Assembly: GCF_017916255.1 (NCBI RefSeq)
Contig: NZ_CP072827.1
Location: forward strand, 4,923,501-4,987,500
Length of the DNA stretch: 64,000 nucleotides
From: Streptomyces mobaraensis NBRC 13819 = DSM 40847
Lineage (GTDB): Bacteria; Actinomycetota; Actinomycetes; Streptomycetales; Streptomycetaceae
Reading direction: 5' to 3'
Shown here: one piece after another, positions 17,451-27,000 of the stretch
How the letters are laid out: every line of letters starts with the position of its first letter
Numbering within the stretch: the stretch's first letter is position 1
Position numbers and translations under genes: made by a program
Notes under the pieces: model-generated
The model's database searches: none
Seen by the model: the letters and a program-made list of their open reading frames with translations, nothing else
Told to the model about the DNA's origin: nothing

Positions 17451-18317
17451 CTACGCCGCGGCCCCCTGCGGGTCCAGCCGCAGCATGGCCGCCTCGTCCG
17501 TGCTGCCGGGCTCGGCCTGGTAGACGACGAGACGCTGGCCGTCCGTCCCGGACAGCGGCATCACCTCGTAGACGAGGGTCATCGCCCCGACCTTCGGGTG
17601 GCTGAACGTCTTGGTGCCGCCGACGCGCTCCTTCACGTCGTACCGCTCCCACAACTTGGCGAACTCGGGCGACTTCAGCAGCAGTTCCCCGACCAGCGCG
17701 GCCAGCCGGGGCGAGTCCGGATCGACGCCGGCGATCGCGCGGAGGTGGGCCACCGACTTGGCGACGGTCTCCTCCCAGGGGTCGTAGAGGGTGCGCCCCA
17801 CGGGGTGCAGGAACAGGTACCGGCTCACATTGCGCTGCTCCGGCGGCCAGTCCCAGAGACCGGGCATGAGCCGCCGCCCCGGGGGGTTCGCGGCCAGCAT
17901 GTCGCCGTACCGGCTCACGACGTACGCCGGCAGCGGCCGCACGGCCTCCAGCATCCGCAGGACCGACGCGCGCACGGTCTCCCCGGCGCCGGACGCCGGC
18001 CCGGCGGGGGTGCGCGGCTCGGGGACCCGGCCCGAGGCGAGTTCGGCCAGCTCGTGGAGGCGCTGGTGGGCGTCCCCGTTCAGCCGCAGCGCGCGGGCGA
18101 GGGCGTCGATGACGGCCGGTGAGGGGTTCCGCTCCCGGCCGCGCTCCAGGCGGGTGTAATAGTCGACGCTCACTCCGGCGAGCGTCGCCAGCTCCTCCCG
18201 GCGCAGGCCCGGCGTCCGGCGCAGTCCGGTGCCCGCGGGCAGCCCGACGTCCTCGGGGGTGATCCGCGCCCGTCGCGCTTTCAGGTATCTGCCCAGTTCG
18301 GTGCCGCTGTCGGTCAT
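17451..18317 (-). CDS. XRE-family regulator with MmyB-like ligand-binding domain
   Basis: A 288-aa transcription factor. The N-terminal XRE helix-turn-helix (about residues 8-75) contains LGRYLKARRARI, LRREELATLAGVSVDYYTRLERG and a following RNPS segment typical of the MmyB-type group. The C-terminal part (about 100-270) is the PAS-like MmyB ligand-binding domain, with VSRYGDMLAANP and an NVSRYLFLHP stretch. Members of this group often control a neighbouring redox or transport gene. Here an MFS exporter is transcribed divergently 327 bases away, making it the probable target. The ligand is unknown. Confidence 0.85.
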   Translation of the reverse strand: MTDSGTELGRYLKARRARITPEDVGLPAGTGLRRTPGLRREELATLAGVSVDYYTRLERGRERNPSPAVIDALARALRLNGDAHQRLHELAELASGRVPEPRTPAGPASGAGETVRASVLRMLEAVRPLPAYVVSRYGDMLAANPPGRRLMPGLWDWPPEQRNVSRYLFLHPVGRTLYDPWEETVAKSVAHLRAIAGVDPDSPRLAALVGELLLKSPEFAKLWERYDVKERVGGTKTFSHPKVGAMTLVYEVMPLSGTDGQRLVVYQAEPGSTDEAAMLRLDPQGAAA

Positions 18318-18644
18318 CCCGCCATTGTCGCCGGAGGCCCTGTGCGGTGGGGGGCCGTGTCAGGGCCAGGAACGCCGCGGCCTGCCGCCGGGCGGAACGG
18401 CGCGCCAAGCTGGTCCTGTTGCGGGCGGCCGACGGCCGTGGTGCGGGGAGGCGTACGACGTCGTGCCCCGACGCGGTGGGAGCCGCCCGCACGACGGCCG
18501 CCGGGCGGCTCCCGGCCGGACGGCTCCGGCGGGGACCGCCCGCGGCGGCGCGCCCTGCCGGGAACATCCGGTATTACCCGGAAACGTCCGGCACCCCCTT
18601 GCTTCACCCGCCGTTCCGCCCCTCCTCCCCGGAAGCGACCTCAC
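18318..18644. other. Divergent regulatory region between XRE regulator and MFS exporter
   Basis: These 327 bases hold no supported gene. Divergent promoters and the operator of the XRE regulator would be expected here. I could not identify a confident palindrome or hexamer pair. A GGAAG site at about 18631 serves the MFS start. Confidence 0.5.
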
Positions 18645-20060
18645 ATGCCCAGGACCATCGCCCGACGCCCACCCACTGTCAGCACCCGCCCGGCCGACTC
18701 CCCCACCCCCGCCTCCCCGGTCGCGCTGATCGCCTCCCTCCTCGGCTTCGCCGTCATCACCATCGACGTCTCGGCCGTCAACATCGCGCTGCCCGCCATC
18801 CGTTCGTCCCTCCACGGCGGGATGTCCGGCCTCCAGTGGGTCGTCGACGCGTACACGCTGATGTTCGCCGCCCTGATGATGTCCGCGGGGGCGCTCGCCG
18901 ACCGGTCCGGGGCGCGCCGGGCGTACGCCTGGGGGATCGCCCTCTTCACCCTCGCCTCCCTCGGCTGCGCCCTGGCGCCCGGGATCGGCGTGCTCATCGC
19001 GGCGCGGCTGGCGCAGGGCGCGGCGGCGGCCGTCGTCATGCCCGCCTCGCTCGCCCTGATCCGGCAGGCGTACGACGACCCGGCGCGCCGGGCGCGGGCC
19101 ATCGCGCTGTGGACGGTGGGCGGTTCGGTGTCCATGGCGGCCGGGCCGGTGCTCGGCGGCATCCTCGCCGAACACGCGGGCTGGCGCGCCGTGTTCCTGC
19201 TCAACCTTCCGGTGGGCGCCGTGATCCTCGCCCTGCTGGCCCGTACCGCGCCGTCCCCGCGCCGGCCGGCCCCCCTCGACCCGGCGGGGCAGACCACCGC
19301 CGTCCTCGCCCTCGCCGGCCTGGCGTACGCCGTCATCGAGGGAGGCCACCACGGCTGGACGTCCGTGCCGGTGCTCGCCGCGTCGGCCGTCGCGGCCGGG
19401 GCCGCCGTCGCGTTCCTCGCCGTGGAGAAGCGGCACCGCGCGCCCATGGTCCCGCTGGGCATGCTGCGCGAACGCCGGGTCGCCGTCTCCCTGGCGGCCG
19501 GCTTCGCCGCCAACGCGGCCTTCTACGGCCTGGTCTTCCTGCTCGGCCTCTACTACCAGCAGGCGCGCGGCATGACGGCGACGGAGGCGGGGCTGATGTT
19601 CGTGCCGCTGTCGGCCGTCATCACCACCGCGAACCTGGTCTCCCCGCGGCTGGCGGAACGCGTCGGCCGCCGCGCCGTCATCGTCCTGGGACAGGCGGTC
19701 CTGGCACTGGCGATGGCCGCGCTGCTGCCGCTGTCGGCGGACACCCCGCTGTGGCTGGTGCTGCTCCTGCTCGTGCCCACCGGTCTGGGCGGCGCGCTGG
19801 CGGTCCCCGCGCTGACGGCGCTGCTGATGGACGCCGTCCCGGGGCACCGGGCGGGTACGGCCTCGGGCCTGTTCAACGCCGTCCGCCAGACGGGCGGCGC
19901 GCTGGCCGTCGCCGTGTCCGGCGCCCTGATAGCGGACGGGGGCGCGGGGGACGGGTTCTCACTCGGGGGCATGCGGGAGAGCCTGTACGCCGCCGGGGGC
20001 CTGCTGTGCCTGACGACGGCGCTCACGGCGTGGCTGCTGCGCCGGGAGCGGACGGCGTGA
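18645..20060 (+). CDS. MFS multidrug exporter, DHA2-like (EmrB/QacA type)
   Basis: A 471-aa inner-membrane proton-driven exporter. After a short Pro/Ser-rich N-terminus the first span runs through VALIASLLGFAVITIDVSAVNIALP, which contains the family's conserved Asp and NIALP motif. LQWVVDAYTLMFAALMMSAGALADRSGARR gives the motif A loop. The GPVLGGILAEHAGWRAVFLLNLPVG segment is the DHA-type motif C/D region. About 13-14 hydrophobic segments are present. ATG 18645 has GGAAG 9 bases upstream; the frame upstream is open but unlike protein. It is divergent from an XRE regulator that probably controls it. Substrates cannot be read from sequence. Confidence 0.88.
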   Translation: MPRTIARRPPTVSTRPADSPTPASPVALIASLLGFAVITIDVSAVNIALPAIRSSLHGGMSGLQWVVDAYTLMFAALMMSAGALADRSGARRAYAWGIALFTLASLGCALAPGIGVLIAARLAQGAAAAVVMPASLALIRQAYDDPARRARAIALWTVGGSVSMAAGPVLGGILAEHAGWRAVFLLNLPVGAVILALLARTAPSPRRPAPLDPAGQTTAVLALAGLAYAVIEGGHHGWTSVPVLAASAVAAGAAVAFLAVEKRHRAPMVPLGMLRERRVAVSLAAGFAANAAFYGLVFLLGLYYQQARGMTATEAGLMFVPLSAVITTANLVSPRLAERVGRRAVIVLGQAVLALAMAALLPLSADTPLWLVLLLLVPTGLGGALAVPALTALLMDAVPGHRAGTASGLFNAVRQTGGALAVAVSGALIADGGAGDGFSLGGMRESLYAAGGLLCLTTALTAWLLRRERTA

Positions 20061-20220
20061 CGGGAGCGGGCCGCGTGACGGGAACCTGCGCCGGGAGCCG
20101 ACGGCGTGACGGGAAGGGGACGCGCCGGGAGCGGACCGCGTGACGGGAGAGGCCGCGCCGGGAGCCGACGGGGAGGCGGCCCGCAACGGGAGGGGACCGC
20201 GCCGGACGGCGCCGGGAGCC
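20040..20220. repeat. Degenerate tandem repeats at the MFS gene end
   Basis: About five imperfect copies of a 25-30 bp unit (CGCCGGGAGCSGACSGCGTGACGGGA) run from the last codons of the MFS gene into the intergenic region, with copies near 20040, 20089, 20122, 20154 and 20208. The first copy encodes the final Arg-Arg-Glu-Arg-Thr-Ala and the stop codon, so the array seems to have grown out of the gene's 3' end. No terminator hairpin stands out. Confidence 0.65.
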
Positions 20221-20266
20221 GGGCGAAGGCGGCCCGAGCCCGAACCCGTCCACTCCCCTCTCAGAC

Positions 20267-23032
20267 TCAGATCGCACCCTTCCGCGTCAACTGGTTGAAG
20301 CACAGCCACCCCGGCAGCACCGGCAGCCAGAACGTCAGCAGCCGGTACAGCAGCACCGAGGGCGTCGCGATCTCCGCGGGCAGCCCGGCCAGCGTCAGCG
20401 CGCCGATGAGGACGCCCTCGACGGCCCCGACGCCGCCGGGCGTCGGCGCCGCCGAGCCCAGCGCGTTGCCGGCCAGGTAGATCACCGCGACGCTGGCGAA
20501 GCTCATGTCGCCGCCGAACGCCCGGATCGACGTGTCGAGGCAGAACACGAAGGCGGCGGTCAGCAGCAGCATGCCGCCGATGCCGTTGACCAGCTTCCGC
20601 GGCCGCTGGAGCAGGTCCAGCATGCGCGGCACGACGCCCGCGAACAGCGAGCGCACCCGCGTCGAGACGAACTTCCGCAGGAACGGGATGGCCGTCACGA
20701 CGAGCACCAGCACCGCGGCCGTCAGCAGCCCGCCGATGACCGTACGGGACGGCGGAAGGGGCGACTCCGTCCGTTCGGTGCCGGTGATGTAGCCGAAGGT
20801 CAGCAGCAGCAGGATGTGCGCGGCCAGGCCGAACAGCTCCGACGCGCCGACGCTGGCCACCGCCAGCCCCGGACGGATCCCGGCCCGCTGCAGGAAGCGG
20901 CTGTTCAGGGCCACGCCGCCGACCGCCGCCGGGGCCACGAGCTTCACGAACGAGCCGGCGACCTGCGCCATGACCGTCCGCAGGTACGGCACCTTCTCCG
21001 GGACGAAGCCCAGCAGCCGCGTGGCCGCCGCGAAGTAGGAGAGCGCGGAGAAGGCCGCGGCGACCGCCACCCAGCCCCAGTTGGCATGATCGATGATCTT
21101 GTCGAGTTCGACGTGCGAGAGCTGCGAGAGCAGGAAGTACGCGGCGATCGCGCCCGCGATGGAGCTGATCAGCGTGCGCGGCCGGATGCGCTCCAGCCGG
21201 ACCGGCTCTATCGGCGCCTGCGGCCGGATCAGCAGCACCTGACGCCGGATCTGTGCCAGCAGGTCCTCCTCGCGGGCCTCCTCGGCCGCGACGTCCAGCG
21301 CCTGCTTCTCCGCCTTCTTCTCGGCCTTGAGCGCCCGGCGGTCGTCCGCCGGGCCCGACCCCTTCTCCGCCCGCTCCCTGGCCCGCTCCTCCTTGGCGAT
21401 CCGGGACGCCTCCAGCACCGCGTCCCGTTCGCGCTGCGCGCGCTCGCGCGCGAGCCGGCGCAGGGTGGCGCGGCTGGCGCGGGTCAGGGCAATCGGCTGG
21501 AGCAGCGGCAGGCTGTCCGCGACCGCGTCCGGGCCGAGCACGGCGACGGCCGAGGCCACCGCCCGTTCCGCGCCGACCCGCAGACCCAGCGTGGTGAGGA
21601 GCTGGGCGACGTCCATCCGCAGCACCAGGTCGCCGGCGGCGATCTCGCCACCGCGCAGATCGGTCAGGACGACGTTGCCGGAACGATCCACCAGGAGCGC
21701 GTCGCCGTCCAGGCGCCGGTGTGCGATCCGGCGCGACTGCAGGGCGCGCACCTGCCGCCACGCGCCGTCCACCAGCTCGTCGGTGATCTCCTCGTCGGCC
21801 AGGGTGTCCAGGGTCCGGCCGCCGACGTGCTCGTACACCAGCATCACGGCGTCCGGGCCGAGTTCGCTGGTGGCGATCAGCTTGGGGGCGTTGGCGCCGG
21901 CGGCGATGGCCGCGTAGGCGAGCAGCGCCTCCTGCTCCAGCGCCTGCCGGAGCGACTGGAGGCTGCGCCGCTGGGTGATGCCGCGCAGCGCGAGCCGCTG
22001 CCACAGCCGGTAGAAGAAGCCCTGCGCCTGTTGCTCGCGGTCGACGACCGTGACGTCCAGCGGCGGGCCGTCCTCCAGCGTGACGACGTAGCGCCGGCCC
22101 CGGTCGTGCGCGGTGCCCCGGGCCGGTTCGGCGTCCGGCACCTCCTCCGTGCGCAGCGCGCTCACCGGCTTGAAGCCGACGCGGCGCAGGCCGTGCAGGA
22201 GGTGCTGGCCGGTGGGGCGGACGTTGGGGGAGCCGACGGCGTAGAGGGTGCCGTAGGCGACCGTCCAGCCGATGAGCACGGTGGTGGCGATCGAGAACGG
22301 CGTCGAGTAGCCGTTGACCAGCACGGCGAACGCGTCGAGCAGCAGCACCGCCCACATGGCGACCCGCCAGCGCGGGCGCCGCGACATCCCGACGGCCGTC
22401 ATATAGGCGATCACGGGGGCGAGGTAGCCGTGGACGGGATCGGTCAGTTCATGGGTCGGCGTGATCCGGGTGAGCGCCTCCCTGATGGACTCCGGGGCGG
22501 CCTCGGCGACCCAGAGCGCGGCGCCGAGCGAGACGCCGTGCGCCAGGACGGCCGCGAGGACGCCGTCGGCGATGCGCAGGCCGTCCCGCTTGACCAGCCG
22601 TTCGACGGCGAACGCCACCGGCACGATGAAGATCGCGACATTGGCCGTGAGGCCGGCGATGTTGGCCAGCGTCTGCGGGGCGTGTCCGGCGCTCTCCTTG
22701 ATGTCGCTGGCGAGGCCGGTGGTGGTGCCGTGCGCGAACGCCGCCAGGGCGAGGACGACGGCGATGCCGACGATGCCCAGGAGCATGCGCACCAGGTCGG
22801 CGGGGCGGTGGACGCGGGCGGGGAGCAGGGGCTCGTCGCCGGAGACCTTGTCGATGTGGACCTCGCCGTCCTTCGTGTCGCACGCGTACGACGAGCCGTC
22901 CGGGGTGCCGGGGCGAGGCCCCTCGGCGTCCCCGCCGCTCCCGGGCAGCGCCCGGCGGACGCCGGCCCCCTCAGGAGGTCCCGCGCCCTGCTCGTCGTCC
23001 GTGTCTTCCTGGTCTTCTCGTTCTCGTATCAC
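20267..23032 (-). CDS. Flippase-type (LPG synthase TM-like) membrane protein fused to a kinase-like domain
   Basis: A 921-aa membrane protein. Residues about 75-290 hold several spans. Residues about 330-560 resemble an ABC1/aminoglycoside-kinase-like domain, with a hinge-like AVMLVYEHVGGRTL, a catalytic-loop-like HRRLDGDALLVD (near residue 440) and LTDLRGG in the DFG position. A charged coiled stretch rich in Lys/Glu/Ala follows. Residues about 615-915 form a lysylphosphatidylglycerol-synthase TM/YbhN-type domain (APAAVGGVALNSRFLQ, APTPGGVGAVEG). In the catalytic loop the usual Asp and Asn appear replaced, so it may be a pseudokinase. It probably acts on lipids or envelope precursors; the actual substrate is unknown. 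Confidence 0.75.
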   Translation of the reverse strand: MIREREDQEDTDDEQGAGPPEGAGVRRALPGSGGDAEGPRPGTPDGSSYACDTKDGEVHIDKVSGDEPLLPARVHRPADLVRMLLGIVGIAVVLALAAFAHGTTTGLASDIKESAGHAPQTLANIAGLTANVAIFIVPVAFAVERLVKRDGLRIADGVLAAVLAHGVSLGAALWVAEAAPESIREALTRITPTHELTDPVHGYLAPVIAYMTAVGMSRRPRWRVAMWAVLLLDAFAVLVNGYSTPFSIATTVLIGWTVAYGTLYAVGSPNVRPTGQHLLHGLRRVGFKPVSALRTEEVPDAEPARGTAHDRGRRYVVTLEDGPPLDVTVVDREQQAQGFFYRLWQRLALRGITQRRSLQSLRQALEQEALLAYAAIAAGANAPKLIATSELGPDAVMLVYEHVGGRTLDTLADEEITDELVDGAWRQVRALQSRRIAHRRLDGDALLVDRSGNVVLTDLRGGEIAAGDLVLRMDVAQLLTTLGLRVGAERAVASAVAVLGPDAVADSLPLLQPIALTRASRATLRRLARERAQRERDAVLEASRIAKEERARERAEKGSGPADDRRALKAEKKAEKQALDVAAEEAREEDLLAQIRRQVLLIRPQAPIEPVRLERIRPRTLISSIAGAIAAYFLLSQLSHVELDKIIDHANWGWVAVAAAFSALSYFAAATRLLGFVPEKVPYLRTVMAQVAGSFVKLVAPAAVGGVALNSRFLQRAGIRPGLAVASVGASELFGLAAHILLLLTFGYITGTERTESPLPPSRTVIGGLLTAAVLVLVVTAIPFLRKFVSTRVRSLFAGVVPRMLDLLQRPRKLVNGIGGMLLLTAAFVFCLDTSIRAFGGDMSFASVAVIYLAGNALGSAAPTPGGVGAVEGVLIGALTLAGLPAEIATPSVLLYRLLTFWLPVLPGWLCFNQLTRKGAI

Positions 23033-23208
23033 CAGTCACCGCCCGGAAGATGGTGGCATGGCCCTGCCGGGCAAGGGTGTATCAGGGTGCATTTCGGGGG
23101 CGCGGACCTCGGATCGTACGCCCTGTAGTCCGATCCCGCACTCTGGGTGATCTTCCGGAATTCGAACCTCCGGACGGCGGCCCCGGAGCGCGCGGCGCCT
23201 GCGGCAGT

Positions 23209-23841
23209 ATGGACCGGGTGACCGACGCATCGCCGCCGTCCGGGCCGCACCGGCTGCCGGAGGACCCCGCGGACTCCGCCTCCGAGGCCCCGGAAGCCCC
23301 CAAAGCCTCCGAGGCCCCTGAGGCCCCCGAAGCCCCTGAGGCCCCCGAGGTGCCCGAGCTTCCCGCGTACGCGGAACGCGTCCTGACCGTCGCCGAGACC
23401 ATCCCGCCGGGCCGCGTGATGACCTACGGCGACGTGGCCGAGTGGCTCGGCGAGGGCGGCCCGCGCCAGGTCGGCCGGGTGATGGCGCTGTACGGCGGCG
23501 CCGTGCCGTGGTGGCGCGTCGTGCGGTCGGACGGCGTCCTCCTGCCCGGCCGCGAGCGGGCGGCGCTCGGCCACTACCGCGAGGAGGGCACACCGCTCCG
23601 GACGGCCGGGCCCGCCGCCGACGGACACGTGCCGCGGATCGCGATGGCGCGGGCTCGCTGGGACGGGCTGCCGCTCGGGGGAGGGGCGGCTGAAGGTGGC
23701 GCCGGGGCCGACGCGACCGGGGAGCCCGCTGAGGTTGGAGAGACCGCTGAGACCGGAGGTCCCCCGGGTGCCAACGGTGCTCCGCGCTCCGGCGTGAGGG
23801 GCGCGCGCGGCGGCGCGTCGCGTGTGAAACGCGCCACCTGA
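23209..23841 (+). CDS. Alkyltransferase-like protein (MGMT-family DNA-binding fold, no catalytic Cys)
   Basis: A 210-aa protein with a central O6-alkylguanine transferase-like DNA-binding domain (about residues 45-140: ERVLTVAETIPPGRVMTYGDVAEWLG and RQVGRVMALYGG). Where MGMT has PCHR, this protein has PWWR, so it lacks the alkyl-accepting cysteine. Such ATL proteins bind alkylated guanine and hand it to nucleotide excision repair. The N-terminus carries a Glu-Ala-Pro repeat (DNA repeat near 23281-23355) and the C-terminus is Gly/Ala-rich. ATG 23209 is my choice; GTG 23218 is equally possible. It is followed by the AdnAB recombination genes. Confidence 0.82.
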   Translation: MDRVTDASPPSGPHRLPEDPADSASEAPEAPKASEAPEAPEAPEAPEVPELPAYAERVLTVAETIPPGRVMTYGDVAEWLGEGGPRQVGRVMALYGGAVPWWRVVRSDGVLLPGRERAALGHYREEGTPLRTAGPAADGHVPRIAMARARWDGLPLGGGAAEGGAGADATGEPAEVGETAETGGPPGANGAPRSGVRGARGGASRVKRAT

Positions 23842-24012
23842 TCCGCCCGTCCGCCGGGCAACCCGAACGGGTGAGGTGCCCGAACGCCCCCCACGCCCCC
23901 GGGAACGCCCTGCGCCCCACCCGCCTCCTGGCGTAGCGTCGAGGGCCGCCCCACCCCCGCGCCCCGACGGCGCGCGGAGATCCGCACCCGACCCGCAGGA
24001 CCGGCACCTCAC

Positions 24013-27000
24013 GTGAGTTCCACCCCCTTCTCCGGCATCCCCGGCTCGTCCGGCGCTTCCGGCCCGCTCGCTCCGGCGCGCCCGGAGGACCCGGAGCGCC
24101 GGCGGGCTCCCCGGCCCGCGCCGGGCGCGTACCGCCTGGTGCGCACGCCCCCGGGGCCCGTGGTCCCCCCGGAGCTGGACGCGGCACAGCGCGCGGTGGT
24201 TGAGCACGGGCAGGGCCCGCTGCTGGTCCTGGCCGGCCCGGGGACCGGCAAGACCACCACGCTCGTGGAGGCCGTCGCCGAGCGGGTGCGGCGCGGCGCC
24301 GACCCGGAGCGGATGCTCGTCCTGACCTTCAGCCGCAAGGCGGCGGCGGAGCTGCGCGACCGCGTGGCGGCCCGGCTGGGGGAGCGCGCCCTGGCGGCGC
24401 GGGCGCCGCAGGCCACCACCTTCCACTCCTACTGCTACGCCCTGGTCCGCGCCCACCAGGAGGCCGACCTGTTCGCCGAGCCGCTGCGGCTGCTGTCCGG
24501 CCCGGAACAGGACGTCGCCGTCCGGGAGCTGCTCGCCGGCCAGACCGAACTGGAGCGCGCGGGCCGCGCCACCGTGCGCTGGCCGGACGACCTGCGCGCC
24601 TGCCTCACCACCCGCGGCTTCGCCGACGAGGTGCGCGCGGTCCTCGCCCGCAGCCGGGAACTCGGCCTCGGCCCGGAGTCGCTGGCGGCCTTCGCGGAGC
24701 GGACCGGGCGCGGCGACTGGTCCGCGGCGGCGGCCTTCCTCGCCGAGTACCTGGACGTACTCGACGCGCGCGGCGTCGTCGACTACGCGGAACTGGTCCA
24801 CCGCGCGGTCCTGCTGGCCGAGCGGCCGGAGCTCGCGGCGGAGCTCGCCGGGCGGTACGACGCGGTGTTCGTCGACGAGTACCAGGACACCGACGCCGCC
24901 CAGGCGCGGCTGCTGCGCGCGCTGGCGGGCGGCGGGCGCACGCTGGTCGCGTTCGGCGACCCCGACCAGTCCATCTACGCCTTCCGCGGCGCCGACGTGG
25001 GCGGCATCCTCGACTTCCCGACGGCCTTCCCGCGCCGGGACGGCTCGCCCGCACCGGTCCGCGTCCTGACCACCTCCCGCCGCTCGGGCGCGGCCCTCCT
25101 CGCCGCCACCCGCCTCCTCACCCGCCGGATGCCGCTCGGCCGCCTCCCGTCCGACGCCGTCCGCGCCCACCGCGACCTGGCGGCCGTCCGCCCCGGCGGC
25201 CACGTGGAGGCGTACACCTACCCGACGCCCGGCGCCGAGACCGACAACATCGCGGACATCCTCCGCCGCGCCCACCTGGAGGACGGCGTCCCCTGGGGCG
25301 CCATGGCCGTCCTCGTCCGCGCCGGCTCCCGCTCCATACCGACCCTCCGCCGCGCCCTGACCTCGGCCGGCGTACCGGTGGAGGTCGACGGCGACGACAT
25401 CCCCCTCCGCCACGAACCGGCGGTCGCCCCACTGCTGACGGCACTGCGGGTGGTGGCGGAGTGGGCGACGGCGCCCGGCCCGGGCGGTGACGCCTCCGAC
25501 GAGGCCGGGGGGGACGTTCGCGTACCCGAGGGTGCCCTCGCCGTTCCCGCCCCCGCGGGCGGGCGGGGACGTGCTCTCGCGTCCGAGCGGGCGGTGACGC
25601 CTGGACCGGGCCGGGACGCTCCGGACGAGCCCGGGGGCGACGCCGGCGTGTCCGAGGGCACCTTTGAGCCCGCGGATGACGTTCCCGACGCCGAGCCGAG
25701 GGCCGATGCTCCCACCCTCGCGGGCGGGCGGGGACGCGCCGCCGTGGCCCCGCCGGACGGGGGCGGCCTCGCCGGAGACGAAGACACCGGCACGGGCCCG
25801 GAGGACGACATCACCGGGACCGGGCGCGCGCACGCTTCCACGTCCGCACGCGAGCCCGGTGCCGCGCCGGAGGCCGGCCTCGGCACGGCCGGCGAACCCG
25901 CTTCCGCCCGGACGCCCGGCTCGGCCACGCCGCCCGGCACCGGCGCGTCGCCGGAGCCCGAGCGCGAAGCCGCGCCCGACGGCCGGCCAGGGCCCGGCCC
26001 GGCGCACGAGGGCGTGGAGGAGGAGCGCCCGGCCGAGCCCATCCCCGCTCACCCCGCCGCCGCGGGCGCGCTCGCCCCCGAGACCGCCCTGACCCTCCTC
26101 ACCTCCCCGCTCGGCGGCATGGACGGCGCCGACCTGCGCCGCCTCGGCCGGGCGCTGCGGGAGGAGGAGCGGGCCGCCGGCCGGACCACGCCGCGGCCCT
26201 CGGACGTCCTCATCGCCGAGGCGCTCGCCGCGCCGGAGCGCCTGGTGGCGCACGATCCGGCGTACGCGCGGGGCGCGCAGCGCCTGGCCGCGCTGCTGAG
26301 TGCCGCCCGGGGCCAGCTCCAGGCCGGCGGCACCGCCGAGGACGCCCTCTGGACGCTCTGGAACGGCACCCCCCGGCACCCCGCCCCCTGGCCGGACCGG
26401 CTGCGCCGCGCCGCGCACCGCGGCGGTGCCGCCGGCCGCAACGCGGACCGTGACCTCGACGCCGTCTGCGCCCTGTTCGAGACGGCGGCCCGCGCCGAGG
26501 AGCGCGTCGGCGGCCGCGACGTACTCGGCTTCCTGGACGAGCTGGAGGCCCAGGACATCGCCGCCGACACGCTCACCCGCCGCGCCGTGCGCCCCGACGC
26601 CGTCCGCCTGATGACCGCGCACCGTTCCAAGGGCCTGGAGTGGCGGCTCGTCGTCGTCGCCGGGGTGCAGGAGGGACTCTGGCCCGACCTGCGCCGCCGC
26701 GGCTCGCTGCTGGAGGCGGACCGCATCGGCCGCGACGGCCTCGCCGAGCCCCTCCCGCCCGGCGCGCTGCTGGCCGAGGAGCGCCGGCTGTTCTACGTGG
26801 CGGCGACCCGCGCCCGCGAACGCCTGGTGGTGACGGCGGTCAAGGCCGCCGCCGAGGACGGCGACCAGCCGTCCCGCTTCCTCACCGAACTCGGCGTCGA
26901 ACCGGTCGACGTCACCCAGCGTCCGCGCCGCCCCCTCGCCGTCGCGGCGCTCGTCGCCGAGCTGCGGGCCACCACCGTGGACCCCACCGCGTCGGACGCG

